From positions 84,724-148,723 of the forward strand of contig JACRHD010000018.1 in the NCBI GenBank assembly GCA_016234115.1: a stretch of DNA of 64,000 bases, given 5' to 3'. The notes beneath the pieces are model-generated. The model made no database searches. It had not been told where the DNA came from and saw only the letters and a program-made list of their open reading frames with translations. The stretch's first letter is position 1; each line of letters begins with the position of its first letter. This document shows positions 27,615 to 36,240 of this stretch, in pieces. This DNA is from Nitrospirota bacterium (GTDB lineage: Bacteria > Nitrospirota > Thermodesulfovibrionia > UBA6902). The translations under genes and the position numbers were made by a program.

Positions 27615-28604
27615 ATGGAAAAACGCATCTCCCTCGTTATCCCTAATTACAACAGGGCCGCCACTATCGGAAAGTGCCTCAAGGCGGCATTTTCTTCAAG
27701 GTATGACAATTTCGAGGTCATTGTTGTCGACGATAATTCGGATGACGACTCCGTCAGGGTCATCGGGGGGTTCCCGTGCAAGTTGATCACCCTTGAGAGC
27801 CGTTCAGGGACTTCGAGGGCAAGGAACATCGGCGCGCAGAACAGCAGCGGAGAGTATATTTTCTTTACCGACTCCGATTGTCTCCTGCTTCCGGATACGC
27901 TGTCGGTTGTAAATAAAAAACTCTCTGAAACAGGCGAAAACACCGTCCTCGGAGGCACATATACGAAGATGTCCTACGACAGGAATTTCTTCAGCGCCTT
28001 TCAGTCCGCGTTTGTCCACTACTCGGAAACCAAAAACGCGGAAAACCCGGACTACATAGCCGCGCACGCCATGATTATGTCCGGAACGACCTTTAACAAA
28101 AGCGGCGGATTCCCGGAGGATTTCATGCCGATACTGGAAGATGTTGAATTCAGCCACAGATTAAGGCGTTCGTGCGCCAGGCTCATCATGTGCCCGGAAA
28201 TACAGGTCCGTCACATCTTCAATTTCAACCTCAAGCGCTCCCTCTTCAATGCCTACCGGAAGACCACTTACTGGTGCACTTATTCATTAGGGAACAGGGA
28301 CATACTGACCGATTCCGGCTCATCTTCCACGGAGCTCAAGATCAATGTCGCTTCATTTTTCCTGGGCCTTTGCATTATTTCGCTGTGGTCGCTTACCGGA
28401 ACGACGGCCCTTCTGTATGCCGTCCCCCTGATCTTTTTTTCCAATGCCGTGGTGAGCAGAAACCAGATAAGGCTGTTTTACAGGACAGGAGGTCTTCTGT
28501 TTGCCGCATCCGCTTTTTGTTATTACGCATTTCTGTATCCGCTTCCGATAGGGCTGGGAGCGGCAACAGGCCTTATACGCCATCTCCTGAAGGGGAGGAA
28601 ATAG
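27615..28604 (+). CDS. Family 2 glycosyltransferase with C-terminal membrane segments
   Basis: The 329-residue protein has the GT-A nucleotide-sugar fold: LVIPNYNRAATIGKCL at the start, VVDDNSDDDS (first aspartates), FFTDSDC (the DxD metal site) and PILEDVEFSHRL (catalytic-base region). The C-terminal 80 residues are hydrophobic, with two or three probable membrane helices. It probably transfers a sugar to a lipid or surface glycan; the substrate is not determinable. The stop is one base before the start of a radical SAM gene, so the two are probably co-translated. Confidence 0.8.
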   Translation: MEKRISLVIPNYNRAATIGKCLKAAFSSRYDNFEVIVVDDNSDDDSVRVIGGFPCKLITLESRSGTSRARNIGAQNSSGEYIFFTDSDCLLLPDTLSVVNKKLSETGENTVLGGTYTKMSYDRNFFSAFQSAFVHYSETKNAENPDYIAAHAMIMSGTTFNKSGGFPEDFMPILEDVEFSHRLRRSCARLIMCPEIQVRHIFNFNLKRSLFNAYRKTTYWCTYSLGNRDILTDSGSSSTELKINVASFFLGLCIISLWSLTGTTALLYAVPLIFFSNAVVSRNQIRLFYRTGGLLFAASAFCYYAFLYPLPIGLGAATGLIRHLLKGRK

Positions 28605-28605
28605 T

Positions 28606-29739
28606 ATGTCATACTCTCCATTTCGCCACATGGGCTCCGTATTGCTGAAGCAGCGTCCCATCCACCTTACCGTATTCCTTACCCGAAGGTGCAATCTCAG
28701 ATGTCCTTTCTGCTTCTATATAGTTGATGAAAAAAATCCCGCGTTGACAAAGGGGGATAAAGGGGGATTTTCAGATGAGACCCATTCCGAATTGTCTCTT
28801 GCTGAAATAGAGAAAATATCTTACTCCCTGGGGGACCTCCTCTGGCTCGCATTCTCCGGGGGCGAAATATTCCTGCGGGAGGACATTGTCGAGATAACAA
28901 AGTTATTCTATGAAAGAAACAGGCCCGCGATAATCCTTTTTCCCACAAACGGACTGATGACCGATGTAATAAGAGAAAAGATCGAGGCGGTGTTGACCCA
29001 CTGCAGGAAGAGCACCATAGCGGTAAAGCTTTCCATGGAGGGACTGGAAGACCTGCATGACTCAATCAGGGGGGGCAGGGGCAGTTTTCAGAAGACGATG
29101 AACACATACAGGGCGCTCGGAGGACTGCTTGACAGATTTCCGAATTTTGAACTCGGCGTAAACACGGTATTTTCTTCCGCAAACCAGGGGCATATGAAAG
29201 AGCTGACGGAGTTCATAAACGGACTGCAAAATATAAAGACCCATACCATATCGCTGATAAGGGGCAGCGTCAATGATGAAAGACTGAAGGCTGTTGACGC
29301 TGAAAAATACCATGATACCGTTTCAGGCATGGCGGCGAATCTGGCGCGGAAGAAAGCGGCCGTCTACCGGTTTAAGGGAGCGAGACTCAAGGCGGCCCAG
29401 GACATCCTGCAGAGACGGCTGATCCACGAGACCCTGGTCCGGAAGAGGCGCATGATCTCCTGCTACGCCGGGAGGCTGAACCTTGTCCTGACCGAGACGG
29501 GAGACGTCTTCCCCTGCGAATCCTTTTCCATGAAAATGGGGAATGTCAGGGACTGCGGCTATGACCTTGGAAACATATTGAAGACCGGCAGGGCGAGGGA
29601 TATCCTGCTCTCGATACGGAAGAAGAAGTGTTTCTGCACGCATGAGTGCTACTTTATGACCAATATATTTTTCAATCCTTTAATGTATCCGGCGTTATTG
29701 AAGGAATACGTGAAATTGTGCGCGTCAGGGGAGGGTTAA
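28606..29739 (+). CDS. Radical SAM protein with partial SPASM-like C-terminus
   Basis: The 377-residue protein has the cluster motif CNLRCPFCFY (residues 28-37), the FSGGEIFLRED motif and a C-terminal cysteine set (CYAG, FPCESFSM, CFCTHECYF) resembling an auxiliary-cluster domain. The substrate is unknown. The tight link to a glycosyltransferase suggests a role in modifying a surface molecule or peptide. Residues about 44-56 (NPALTKGDKGGF) are encoded by a dispersed AAAGGGGGATAAAGGGGG-type repeat inserted in frame between the first motif and the next conserved block. Confidence 0.75.
   Translation: MSYSPFRHMGSVLLKQRPIHLTVFLTRRCNLRCPFCFYIVDEKNPALTKGDKGGFSDETHSELSLAEIEKISYSLGDLLWLAFSGGEIFLREDIVEITKLFYERNRPAIILFPTNGLMTDVIREKIEAVLTHCRKSTIAVKLSMEGLEDLHDSIRGGRGSFQKTMNTYRALGGLLDRFPNFELGVNTVFSSANQGHMKELTEFINGLQNIKTHTISLIRGSVNDERLKAVDAEKYHDTVSGMAANLARKKAAVYRFKGARLKAAQDILQRRLIHETLVRKRRMISCYAGRLNLVLTETGDVFPCESFSMKMGNVRDCGYDLGNILKTGRARDILLSIRKKKCFCTHECYFMTNIFFNPLMYPALLKEYVKLCASGEG
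28737..28772. repeat. Intragenic AAAGGGGGAT-type repeat
   Basis: Tandem AAAGGGGGAT units inside the radical SAM gene, of the same family as 54511-54610, 60413-60480 and 60622-60688. It is read in frame. Confidence 0.6.
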
Positions 29740-29820
29740 GGTATGGGATTGACTTGCCGTATAAGTTAAATTAAATTGCAGTAAATTGCAAACAACAAAT
29801 GAAAAGATTATCATATTGAA

Positions 29821-31203
29821 ATGGATTTGAACGTAGTTATTCTCGCGGCGGGACGCGGCAAGAGGATGAATTCCCAAACCCCTAAAGTGCTTCATCAGGT
29901 CCTGGGAAGGCCCATGCTCCGGTATGCAATTGACGCCGTCAAGCCGCTGCGGCCCCGCAAGACCGTGGTGGTGATCGGAAACGGCGCTGATTTGGTGAAA
30001 AAAAATATGGCCGGCGAGGACCATATCTCTTTTGTCGTTCAGGAGAGACTGCTGGGAACGGGGCACGCCCTTGCCATCGCGAAAAAGGAATTCAAAAGCG
30101 GCAGGGTGCTCGTACTCAACGGCGATTGTCCCCTTATTGCCTCAGGCACTCTGAAGATGCTTTCAGCAAGACACAATCGCAACAGAAATGCGCTGTCTTT
30201 TCTTTCTTTTACGGATGATTCGATATCAGGCTATGGAAGGATCTTCCGCGATGAAAGGGGCAGGGTCGCCGGCATAGTGGAGGACAAGCACGCGACCCCT
30301 GACGAAAGAAAGAAGTTTAAAGAGTTGAACGGCGGCGTCTACCTGCTCGAAGAAGAAGTACTCGGATATCTCGAAAAGATCAGGAAAAATAAATCCTCCG
30401 GCGAATATTATCTCACGGACATTGTCAAGATGGCCGCCGGCAGCGGAAAGAAGGTGGAGGCTTATACTTGTCCTGCTGAGGAAATCCGCGGGGTAAACGA
30501 CAGAGAAGAATTATTCGGGGTCTCTGAAATCCTGAAACGCCGGATTACGAGAAAATGGATGCAGAAGGGGGTAACGTTCATAGACCCTCAAACATCCTTT
30601 GTGGGCCCGCTCGTCCATATAGGGAAGGACACCATTGTTTATCCGAATACGTATCTTGAGGGCAGGACGAGGATAGGGAAGAACTGCGTTATATATCCGG
30701 GCTCGAGAATATATGAAAGCGTACTCGGCGACGGCATTGTCATCAAGGACAATACCGTAATAGAGGAAAGCAGGATCGGGGACGGCAGCGCGATAGGGCC
30801 TTTCGCTCACCTGAGGCCCCGCAGCATAATCGGCCGCTCCGTAAAGATAGGGAACTTTGTGGAAACAAAAAAGACCTTCATCAGCGACGGCACCAAGGCC
30901 TCGCACCTGACATATCTGGGTGACGCTGTTATAGGGAAGAATGTAAATATCGGGGCCGGCACCATCACATGCAATTACGATGGAAAAAACAAATTCAGTA
31001 CGGTCATCGAATCGGACGTGTTTATCGGAAGCGACTCGCAGCTTGTCGCCCCCGTCAAAGTCGGCAAAGGCGCATATGTGGCCGCCGGGGCGACAGTGAC
31101 CAGGGACGTGCCCTCAGGCGACCTGGCCATCAGCAGGGCAAGACAGCAGAATTTAAAAGGCTGGGCGAAGAAGAGAAGAGAAGAGTCAAGAGTTAAGAGT
31201 TAA
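29821..31203 (+). CDS. glmU: Bifunctional UDP-GlcNAc pyrophosphorylase / glucosamine-1-P acetyltransferase
   Basis: GlmU makes UDP-N-acetylglucosamine for the cell wall. The 460-residue product has the N-terminal uridylyltransferase signature LAAGRGKRMNSQTPKVLHQV, NGDCPL and ELNGGVYLL. Its C-terminal left-handed beta-helix carries IGPFAHLRP, NFVETKKTF, HLTYLGDAVIG and GAGTITCNYDG. The last residues (ESRVKS) and the stop are encoded by a heptamer tract (31178-31203). It is followed by glmS, which makes the precursor glucosamine 6-phosphate. Confidence 0.95.
   Translation: MDLNVVILAAGRGKRMNSQTPKVLHQVLGRPMLRYAIDAVKPLRPRKTVVVIGNGADLVKKNMAGEDHISFVVQERLLGTGHALAIAKKEFKSGRVLVLNGDCPLIASGTLKMLSARHNRNRNALSFLSFTDDSISGYGRIFRDERGRVAGIVEDKHATPDERKKFKELNGGVYLLEEEVLGYLEKIRKNKSSGEYYLTDIVKMAAGSGKKVEAYTCPAEEIRGVNDREELFGVSEILKRRITRKWMQKGVTFIDPQTSFVGPLVHIGKDTIVYPNTYLEGRTRIGKNCVIYPGSRIYESVLGDGIVIKDNTVIEESRIGDGSAIGPFAHLRPRSIIGRSVKIGNFVETKKTFISDGTKASHLTYLGDAVIGKNVNIGAGTITCNYDGKNKFSTVIESDVFIGSDSQLVAPVKVGKGAYVAAGATVTRDVPSGDLAISRARQQNLKGWAKKRREESRVKS
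31178..31203. repeat. Heptamer tract (AAGAGTT-type) supplying the glmU C-terminus
   Basis: Units AAGAGTC, AAGAGTT, AAGAGTT end the glmU frame with TAA, the stop that an unmodified AAGAGTT array always contains. Confidence 0.65.
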
Positions 31204-31232
31204 GTAGGGGCGGGTTTCAACCCCGCCCGTAC
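31204..31232. repeat. GTAGGGGCGGGTT palindrome after glmU
   Basis: A 29-bp near-perfect palindrome (GTAGGGGCGGGTTTC...complement) starts immediately after the glmU stop. It may act as a terminator or mRNA-stabilising hairpin. Confidence 0.65.
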
Positions 31233-31330
31233 ACATGGCAAGGCGGCGCCTCGCCCTTTTGGGAAGTAAATAGTGAAAGGAGTAAAGCCGGCAGCGAAAA
31301 GAGTAAGCAGAGAATGTGTTTCGCTTTTTT

Positions 31331-31362
31331 GCTTAACGCTTAGCGCTCAACGCTTAACGCTT
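31331..31362. repeat. Heptamer tract (GCTTAAC-type) abutting glmS
   Basis: Four or five units (GCTTAAC, GCTTAGC, GCTCAAC) run to within a few bases of the glmS ATG, leaving no visible Shine-Dalgarno sequence. Confidence 0.7.
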
Positions 31363-31364
31363 TT

Positions 31365-33197
31365 ATGTGTGGAATAATCGGTTATATCGGAAAAAGAAAT
31401 GCCATCCCCGTTCTCATCAACGGTCTGAAGCGGCTTGAGTACAGGGGATATGACTCCGCGGGGATAGCGTTTTTCAGCGGGAATAAAATTTCCGTCAGAC
31501 GCTGCGCGGGAAAGATAAAGGACCTCGAGAGCGCCATAAAGGGGGAAAAGCTCAGGAGTGTCGCCGGGTTGGGACACACGAGATGGGCGACCCACGGCAG
31601 ACCTTCTGAAGATAACGCGCACCCTCACAGGGCAGGCGGAACAGTCCTGGTGCACAACGGGATCATAGAGAACTATTTTGAGCTTAAAGAGGACCTGCGG
31701 AAAAAGGGGCACGTCTTTAAATCGGAGACCGATACGGAGGTGATCTCGCATCTTATCCACAGCTTTTTGCAGAAGGGACTTTCCTTTGAAGACGCTATGC
31801 GCGAGGCATTGAAACTCCTGGAAGGGTCCTACGCAATCGGGGTCATCAATGAGAAAGAACCGGGCAGGATGTTAGCCGTAAAGAAAGACAGCCCCCTTGT
31901 CTTGGGACTTGGCGACGGGGAATTTTTTATCGCCTCCGACATACCGGCGTTTCTGAAATATACGAGGGACGTAATAATCCTTGAAAACAACGAGCTCGTA
32001 TCCATCACCAATAAGGGCGTATCTATTTCCGCGCTGAACACCGGGAAACCGGTCAGGAGGGAAGCAACCAGGATAACCTGGAGTCCGACCATGGCCGAAA
32101 AAGGCGGCTACAGGCATTTCATGCTCAAGGAGATATACGAGCAGCCGAGGGCGGTCGCGGACACGATCAGAGGCAGGGTCTTCCCTGAAAGAGGGGAAGT
32201 CAATCTCGAGGAATTTTCTCTCCGGGAGAGCGATCTGAGGAAAATAGGCAAAGTGTTCCTCATCGCCTGCGGCACGTCCTGGCACGCGGCCCTTGTGGGA
32301 AAATATATGATCGAAGATATGGCAAGAGTGCCGTGCGAAGTTGATATCGCTTCGGAATTCCGGTACAGGAAACCGATTGTTCCTAAGGACAGTTTTGTTA
32401 TCGTCATTACCCAGTCGGGAGAGACCGCCGATACGATAGCGGCCCAGAGAGAGGCCCGGAAGCTCGGGGCCAGGGTCCTGACTATCTGTAATGTTGTCGG
32501 CAGCACATCCTCACGGGAGGCGGACAGCGTCTTCTATACCCACTCGGGACCCGAGATCGGAGTTGCGTCGACCAAGGCGTTTACCACCCAGCTTATCGGG
32601 CTTTACCTTTTTTCAATTGCGCTTGCAAAGGCAAAAGGCGGGATCGCGTCGGGACAGATAAAGGAATTGTTCAGCGAACTGCTTCAGTTGCCCGAGAAGA
32701 TAAAGAAGGCCCTCCAGATCAATGACCAGGTTTTAAAGATAGCAAAGAAATTCTGTTACACAAGGGACTTCCTTTATCTCGGCAGAGGCATAAATTATCC
32801 CATAGCCCTTGAAGGGGCGCTGAAATTGAAGGAGATATCCTACATCCACGCGGAGGGGTATCCTGCCGGCGAGATGAAACACGGTCCCATAGCCCTGATC
32901 GACAACAGCATGCCGGTGCTCGCGCTGGCCCCGGACGATCAGGTCCTCGAGAAGATCCTTTCCAATATGGAGGAAGTAAACAGCCGGGGCGGCAAAGTCA
33001 TAGCAGTCACGACGGAGGGGGTAAAAAAAGTATTTGCACATGCCTCGGATATCCTTTTTATGCCGAAAACCAATTCCTATCTCACGCCCGTGATCTTTGC
33101 AATTCCCATGCACCTGCTGGCTTACCATATGGCGGTATTGAAGAAATGCAATGTCGACCAGCCGAGAAATCTTGCCAAAAGCGTTACCGTAGAGTAA
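31365..33197 (+). CDS. glmS: Glutamine-fructose-6-phosphate aminotransferase
   Basis: GlmS makes glucosamine 6-phosphate from fructose 6-phosphate and glutamine. The 610-residue product starts MCGIIGYIG, so cysteine 2 is the N-terminal nucleophile of the glutaminase domain, with HTRWATHG and NGIIENY. The C-terminal isomerase half has two SIS domains with ACGTSWHAAL, ITQSGETADT and the final NLAKSVTVE. There is no intergenic room for a GlmS ribozyme that I can recognise. A heptamer tract lies directly before the start. Confidence 0.96.
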   Translation: MCGIIGYIGKRNAIPVLINGLKRLEYRGYDSAGIAFFSGNKISVRRCAGKIKDLESAIKGEKLRSVAGLGHTRWATHGRPSEDNAHPHRAGGTVLVHNGIIENYFELKEDLRKKGHVFKSETDTEVISHLIHSFLQKGLSFEDAMREALKLLEGSYAIGVINEKEPGRMLAVKKDSPLVLGLGDGEFFIASDIPAFLKYTRDVIILENNELVSITNKGVSISALNTGKPVRREATRITWSPTMAEKGGYRHFMLKEIYEQPRAVADTIRGRVFPERGEVNLEEFSLRESDLRKIGKVFLIACGTSWHAALVGKYMIEDMARVPCEVDIASEFRYRKPIVPKDSFVIVITQSGETADTIAAQREARKLGARVLTICNVVGSTSSREADSVFYTHSGPEIGVASTKAFTTQLIGLYLFSIALAKAKGGIASGQIKELFSELLQLPEKIKKALQINDQVLKIAKKFCYTRDFLYLGRGINYPIALEGALKLKEISYIHAEGYPAGEMKHGPIALIDNSMPVLALAPDDQVLEKILSNMEEVNSRGGKVIAVTTEGVKKVFAHASDILFMPKTNSYLTPVIFAIPMHLLAYHMAVLKKCNVDQPRNLAKSVTVE

Positions 33198-33249
33198 CTA
33201 TTAATATTATCTATCCCATCATAAGCAGGTAACAATTTTATTCCTCATC

Positions 33250-33258
33250 TGCTATAAT
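33250..33258 (+). promoter_or_regulatory. Extended -10 promoter upstream of the helicase-gatC pair
   Basis: TGCTATAAT, a full extended -10 element, lies 80 bp before the helicase start in the 140-bp gap after glmS. No strong -35 is seen, as is common with extended -10 promoters. Confidence 0.45.
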
Positions 33259-33337
33259 TATATAGAATCATCTGTGAACGCTTAGTAAATAATTCCTTCA
33301 AGTCGTATACCAAAATATTCCATACTTTGGGAGACAA

Positions 33338-35446
33338 ATGACGAAGCAGACGCTACTGAATGACCTGAATCTTCAACAAAAAGAAGCGGTAACCCATGGA
33401 AGCGGCCCTCTCCTTGTCCTTGCGGGGGCCGGGAGCGGAAAAACAAAGGTAATTACACATCGGTTCGCCTACCTCAGCGGCATCCACAAGGTTCCTCCCT
33501 CATCGATTATGGCAATAACATTTACAAATAAGGCTGCCGAAGAAATGAAGGAGAGGCTCGAGAGCTTTACCGGCAAAAGCGCAAATGGTTTATGGATCGG
33601 CACATTTCATTCCCTGTCGGCAAAAATACTGAGAAGAGACATAGGGCATATCGGGCTGCGGAATGATTTTTGCATATATGACGAGGACGACTCCGGCAAC
33701 CTTGTCCGCTCTATTTTGAAGGAGTTCAAAATCCATGAAGCGCTTTACAAGGGCATTTTGTCGAAGATATCTTCTCTCAAGGCCTCGCTTACCGGCCCGG
33801 AAGAACTCCTTGCCAACGAAGACAGCTACGGCTTTGATGAAAAATTCGCGCGGGTCTATGTCAGGTACCAGGACGACCTCAGGAGAAATAACGCCCTGGA
33901 CTTTGACGATCTCAGTATGTGCGCAGTCAGACTGTTTGACAGGCACCCGTCTGTGCTGAAAAGGTATCAGGCTGAATTCTCGCACCTCATGATAGACGAA
34001 TTTCAGGACACGAACGCGGCCCAGTACAATCTCGCGAGACTTCTCGCCGCAAAGCACAAGAACATCTGCGCGGTCGGAGACGACGACCAGAGCATCTATA
34101 AATTCAGGGGCGCTGAAGTAAAGAACATGCACAGCTTCAAAAAAGATTTTTCAAAAGCAAAAGTCATACACCTTGAACAAAATTACAGGTCAACCCGTAA
34201 TATACTGAATATTGCCGGCAACGTGATTGAAAAAAACCCTTCAAGACTCCCCAAGAAGCTCTGGACGGAGAGGGGAGAAGGGGACAAAGTGTATTACTGC
34301 ATCGCGGGCAACGAGCTTGAAGAGGCAAAATACATAGCGCGTCTCATCAAGGAGCTTTATCTCAAAGGCAAGCATTCTTACAGGGACATTGCCGTGCTCT
34401 ACAGGATAAGCCAGCAGTCGCGGGCGCTGGAAGAGGCCTTGCGGGAGAACGGACAGCCGTACCGCATATTCGGAGGCATCAGCTTTTATCAAAGAAGGGA
34501 GATAAAAGATATCGTTTCTTACCTGAAAGTTATTGCCAACCCGGATGACACGGTCAGCCTTAAAAGGATCGTCAACTGCCCCCCGAGACAGATCGGCGCT
34601 GCGACCATCGCAAGGATAGAGAATGAGTCCCGAAGGAGGGAGGAAGGTCTTTACCGGACGATGAAATATATACTGAAAAGCAACTCGCACACGACCGCGC
34701 TGAAGGATAAAATCAGCGAATTCGTGAATATAATGGAGGGGCTGATCGCCAACAGGAATATTCCACTGCATGAACTTATAGCGCTGGTTTGCTCTCAGAC
34801 AGGTTACCTTGCGTGGGTCGGGGAGGAGAAGGCCGGCTATGTCTCGGACCTCATCACTATTGCCGAGGGCAAAGACCTTGACGGTTTTGTCGACCACGCT
34901 TCCCTGCACAGCGGGCTGGATGAAGCTCACACAGATGACGCAGTGTCCCTTCTGACCCTGCACAGCGCCAAAGGACTTGAATTCCCGGTAGTCTTCATTG
35001 CAGGGTTTGAGGACGGGCTCCTGCCGCACTTTCACGCGGTAAAGGACACTGAAGAGCTTGCTGAAGAAAGAAGGCTCTTCTATGTCGGGGTCACGAGGGC
35101 GCAGGACATGCTCGTTCTTACCGGGGCCAAAAAGAGGAGATTATATACCTCTTTGCAGGAGCAGCAGCCTTCGCGCTTTCTTGCGGACATCCCCGGAACG
35201 TGTTACTGCCGTATTGAAAAGAGGCCGAAGACGGACAAGATCGCGTTTCAGGCCGTAAAGCTCTCCGGCAATATTTTGAATACATCCCCCTTTGCGACAG
35301 GCTCCAGGGTAAAGCACCCGAAGTGGGGGATAGGCGTTGTGAGGGACAGTTACGGAGAGACGGACGACGTTAAAGTCATGGTCAACTTCCCGTCTGTCGG
35401 CATAAAGAGACTTTCCCTGAAATTCGCCAACCTCGAGAAGATCTGA
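33338..35446 (+). CDS. UvrD/PcrA-type superfamily 1 DNA helicase
   Basis: The 702-residue protein has all SF1A motifs in order: LAGAGSGKTKVITHR (motif I), TFTNKAAEEMKERL, the Walker B MIDEFQDTN, GDDDQSIYKFRGAE (motif III), LEQNYRST, LTLHSAKGLEFPVVFIAGFEDGLLPH (motif V) and VGVTRAQD (motif VI). It has the C-terminal tail with KHPKWGIGVV that binds RNA polymerase or partners in PcrA. UvrD/PcrA proteins unwind DNA in repair and clear replication barriers. Rep is the less likely alternative. The stop overlaps the gatC start by one base. Confidence 0.92.
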   Translation: MTKQTLLNDLNLQQKEAVTHGSGPLLVLAGAGSGKTKVITHRFAYLSGIHKVPPSSIMAITFTNKAAEEMKERLESFTGKSANGLWIGTFHSLSAKILRRDIGHIGLRNDFCIYDEDDSGNLVRSILKEFKIHEALYKGILSKISSLKASLTGPEELLANEDSYGFDEKFARVYVRYQDDLRRNNALDFDDLSMCAVRLFDRHPSVLKRYQAEFSHLMIDEFQDTNAAQYNLARLLAAKHKNICAVGDDDQSIYKFRGAEVKNMHSFKKDFSKAKVIHLEQNYRSTRNILNIAGNVIEKNPSRLPKKLWTERGEGDKVYYCIAGNELEEAKYIARLIKELYLKGKHSYRDIAVLYRISQQSRALEEALRENGQPYRIFGGISFYQRREIKDIVSYLKVIANPDDTVSLKRIVNCPPRQIGAATIARIENESRRREEGLYRTMKYILKSNSHTTALKDKISEFVNIMEGLIANRNIPLHELIALVCSQTGYLAWVGEEKAGYVSDLITIAEGKDLDGFVDHASLHSGLDEAHTDDAVSLLTLHSAKGLEFPVVFIAGFEDGLLPHFHAVKDTEELAEERRLFYVGVTRAQDMLVLTGAKKRRLYTSLQEQQPSRFLADIPGTCYCRIEKRPKTDKIAFQAVKLSGNILNTSPFATGSRVKHPKWGIGVVRDSYGETDDVKVMVNFPSVGIKRLSLKFANLEKI

Positions 35447-35718
35447 TGGATATTGAGCATATTTCCCTGCTCGCAAGACTCAGACTGACGGAAAAGGAGA
35501 AAGAGCTCTTCCCCGGACAGGTCGGCGACATCGTCGAGTATATAAACAAACTGAATGAGCTTGATACGTCCGACATCAAGCCCACCGCTCACGTCCTTCC
35601 CATAAAAAACGTCTTCAGGGAAGATGTGACGACCGCTTCTCTCCCCGGAGAAACGGCGCTCGGAAATGCCCCGGAAAAAGAAGGCAGTTTTTACAGGGTG
35701 CCGAAAATAATAGAATGA
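35446..35718 (+). CDS. gatC: Aspartyl/glutamyl-tRNA amidotransferase subunit C
   Basis: GatC stabilises the GatA-GatB complex that amidates mischarged Glu-tRNA(Gln) and Asp-tRNA(Asn). The 90-residue product has IEHISLLARLRLTEKEKELF, the YINKLNELDTSDIKPTAHV stretch and the LREDV-like FREDVTT. It overlaps the upstream helicase stop (TGATG). gatA and gatB are not adjacent. Confidence 0.9.
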   Translation: MDIEHISLLARLRLTEKEKELFPGQVGDIVEYINKLNELDTSDIKPTAHVLPIKNVFREDVTTASLPGETALGNAPEKEGSFYRVPKIIE

Positions 35719-35746
35719 GTACGGGCGGGTTTAAAACCCGCCGTAC
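35719..35746. repeat. GTACGGGCGGGTT palindrome between gatC and panD
   Basis: A 28-bp near-perfect palindrome starts at the base after the gatC stop. Confidence 0.65.
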
Positions 35747-35764
35747 ATAGGCAAGAATTAAGAT

Positions 35765-36115
35765 ATGTTACGCTGCATGCTGAGGGCCAAAATACACAGG
35801 GCCACCGTTACAGAGTCCGATATCACCTATGAAGGGAGTCTTACTCTGGATGAAGCGCTTATTGAAGCCGCAGGAATAAGGCCGTATGAGCAGATTGCGA
35901 TCAGCAATCTGCATAACGGCGAGAGATTTGAGACGTATGTCATTCCAGGCAAGAGAGGCTCCGGAGTCGTCTGTCTTAACGGGCCGACAGCCAGAAAAGG
36001 CACTGTCGGCGACGTGGTAATAATCTTTTCGTACGGTTATTACACGGAAGAAGAGATCAAAGACCATACCCCTGTCATAATCAAAGTAGATGGAAAGAAC
36101 AGGATAATAAAGTAG
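35765..36115 (+). CDS. panD: Aspartate 1-decarboxylase precursor
   Basis: PanD makes beta-alanine for pantothenate. The 116-residue proenzyme begins MLRCMLRAKIHRATVTESD and has the self-cleavage site Gly-Ser in TYEGSLTLDE, which creates the pyruvoyl cofactor. NGERFETYVIPGKRGSG and LNGPTARKGTVGD are present. It runs on the plus strand after gatC and is convergent with mqnE. Confidence 0.94.
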   Translation: MLRCMLRAKIHRATVTESDITYEGSLTLDEALIEAAGIRPYEQIAISNLHNGERFETYVIPGKRGSGVVCLNGPTARKGTVGDVVIIFSYGYYTEEEIKDHTPVIIKVDGKNRIIK

Positions 36116-36240
36116 CGCCTGTCCTCTGTTATGCCCTCCTTGCCGTCGCTCAACCCATTGAATCCTCAGGTACGAGCGTATAAAGCTCCCCCATCCCGTC
36201 TTACCTTCACAGAGCGGAACAGAAAACATATAATAAGCAA

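Noticed and set aside
31232-31364. GlmS ribozyme before glmS
   Set aside because: No conserved ribozyme core was recognisable; the space holds a palindrome and a heptamer array.
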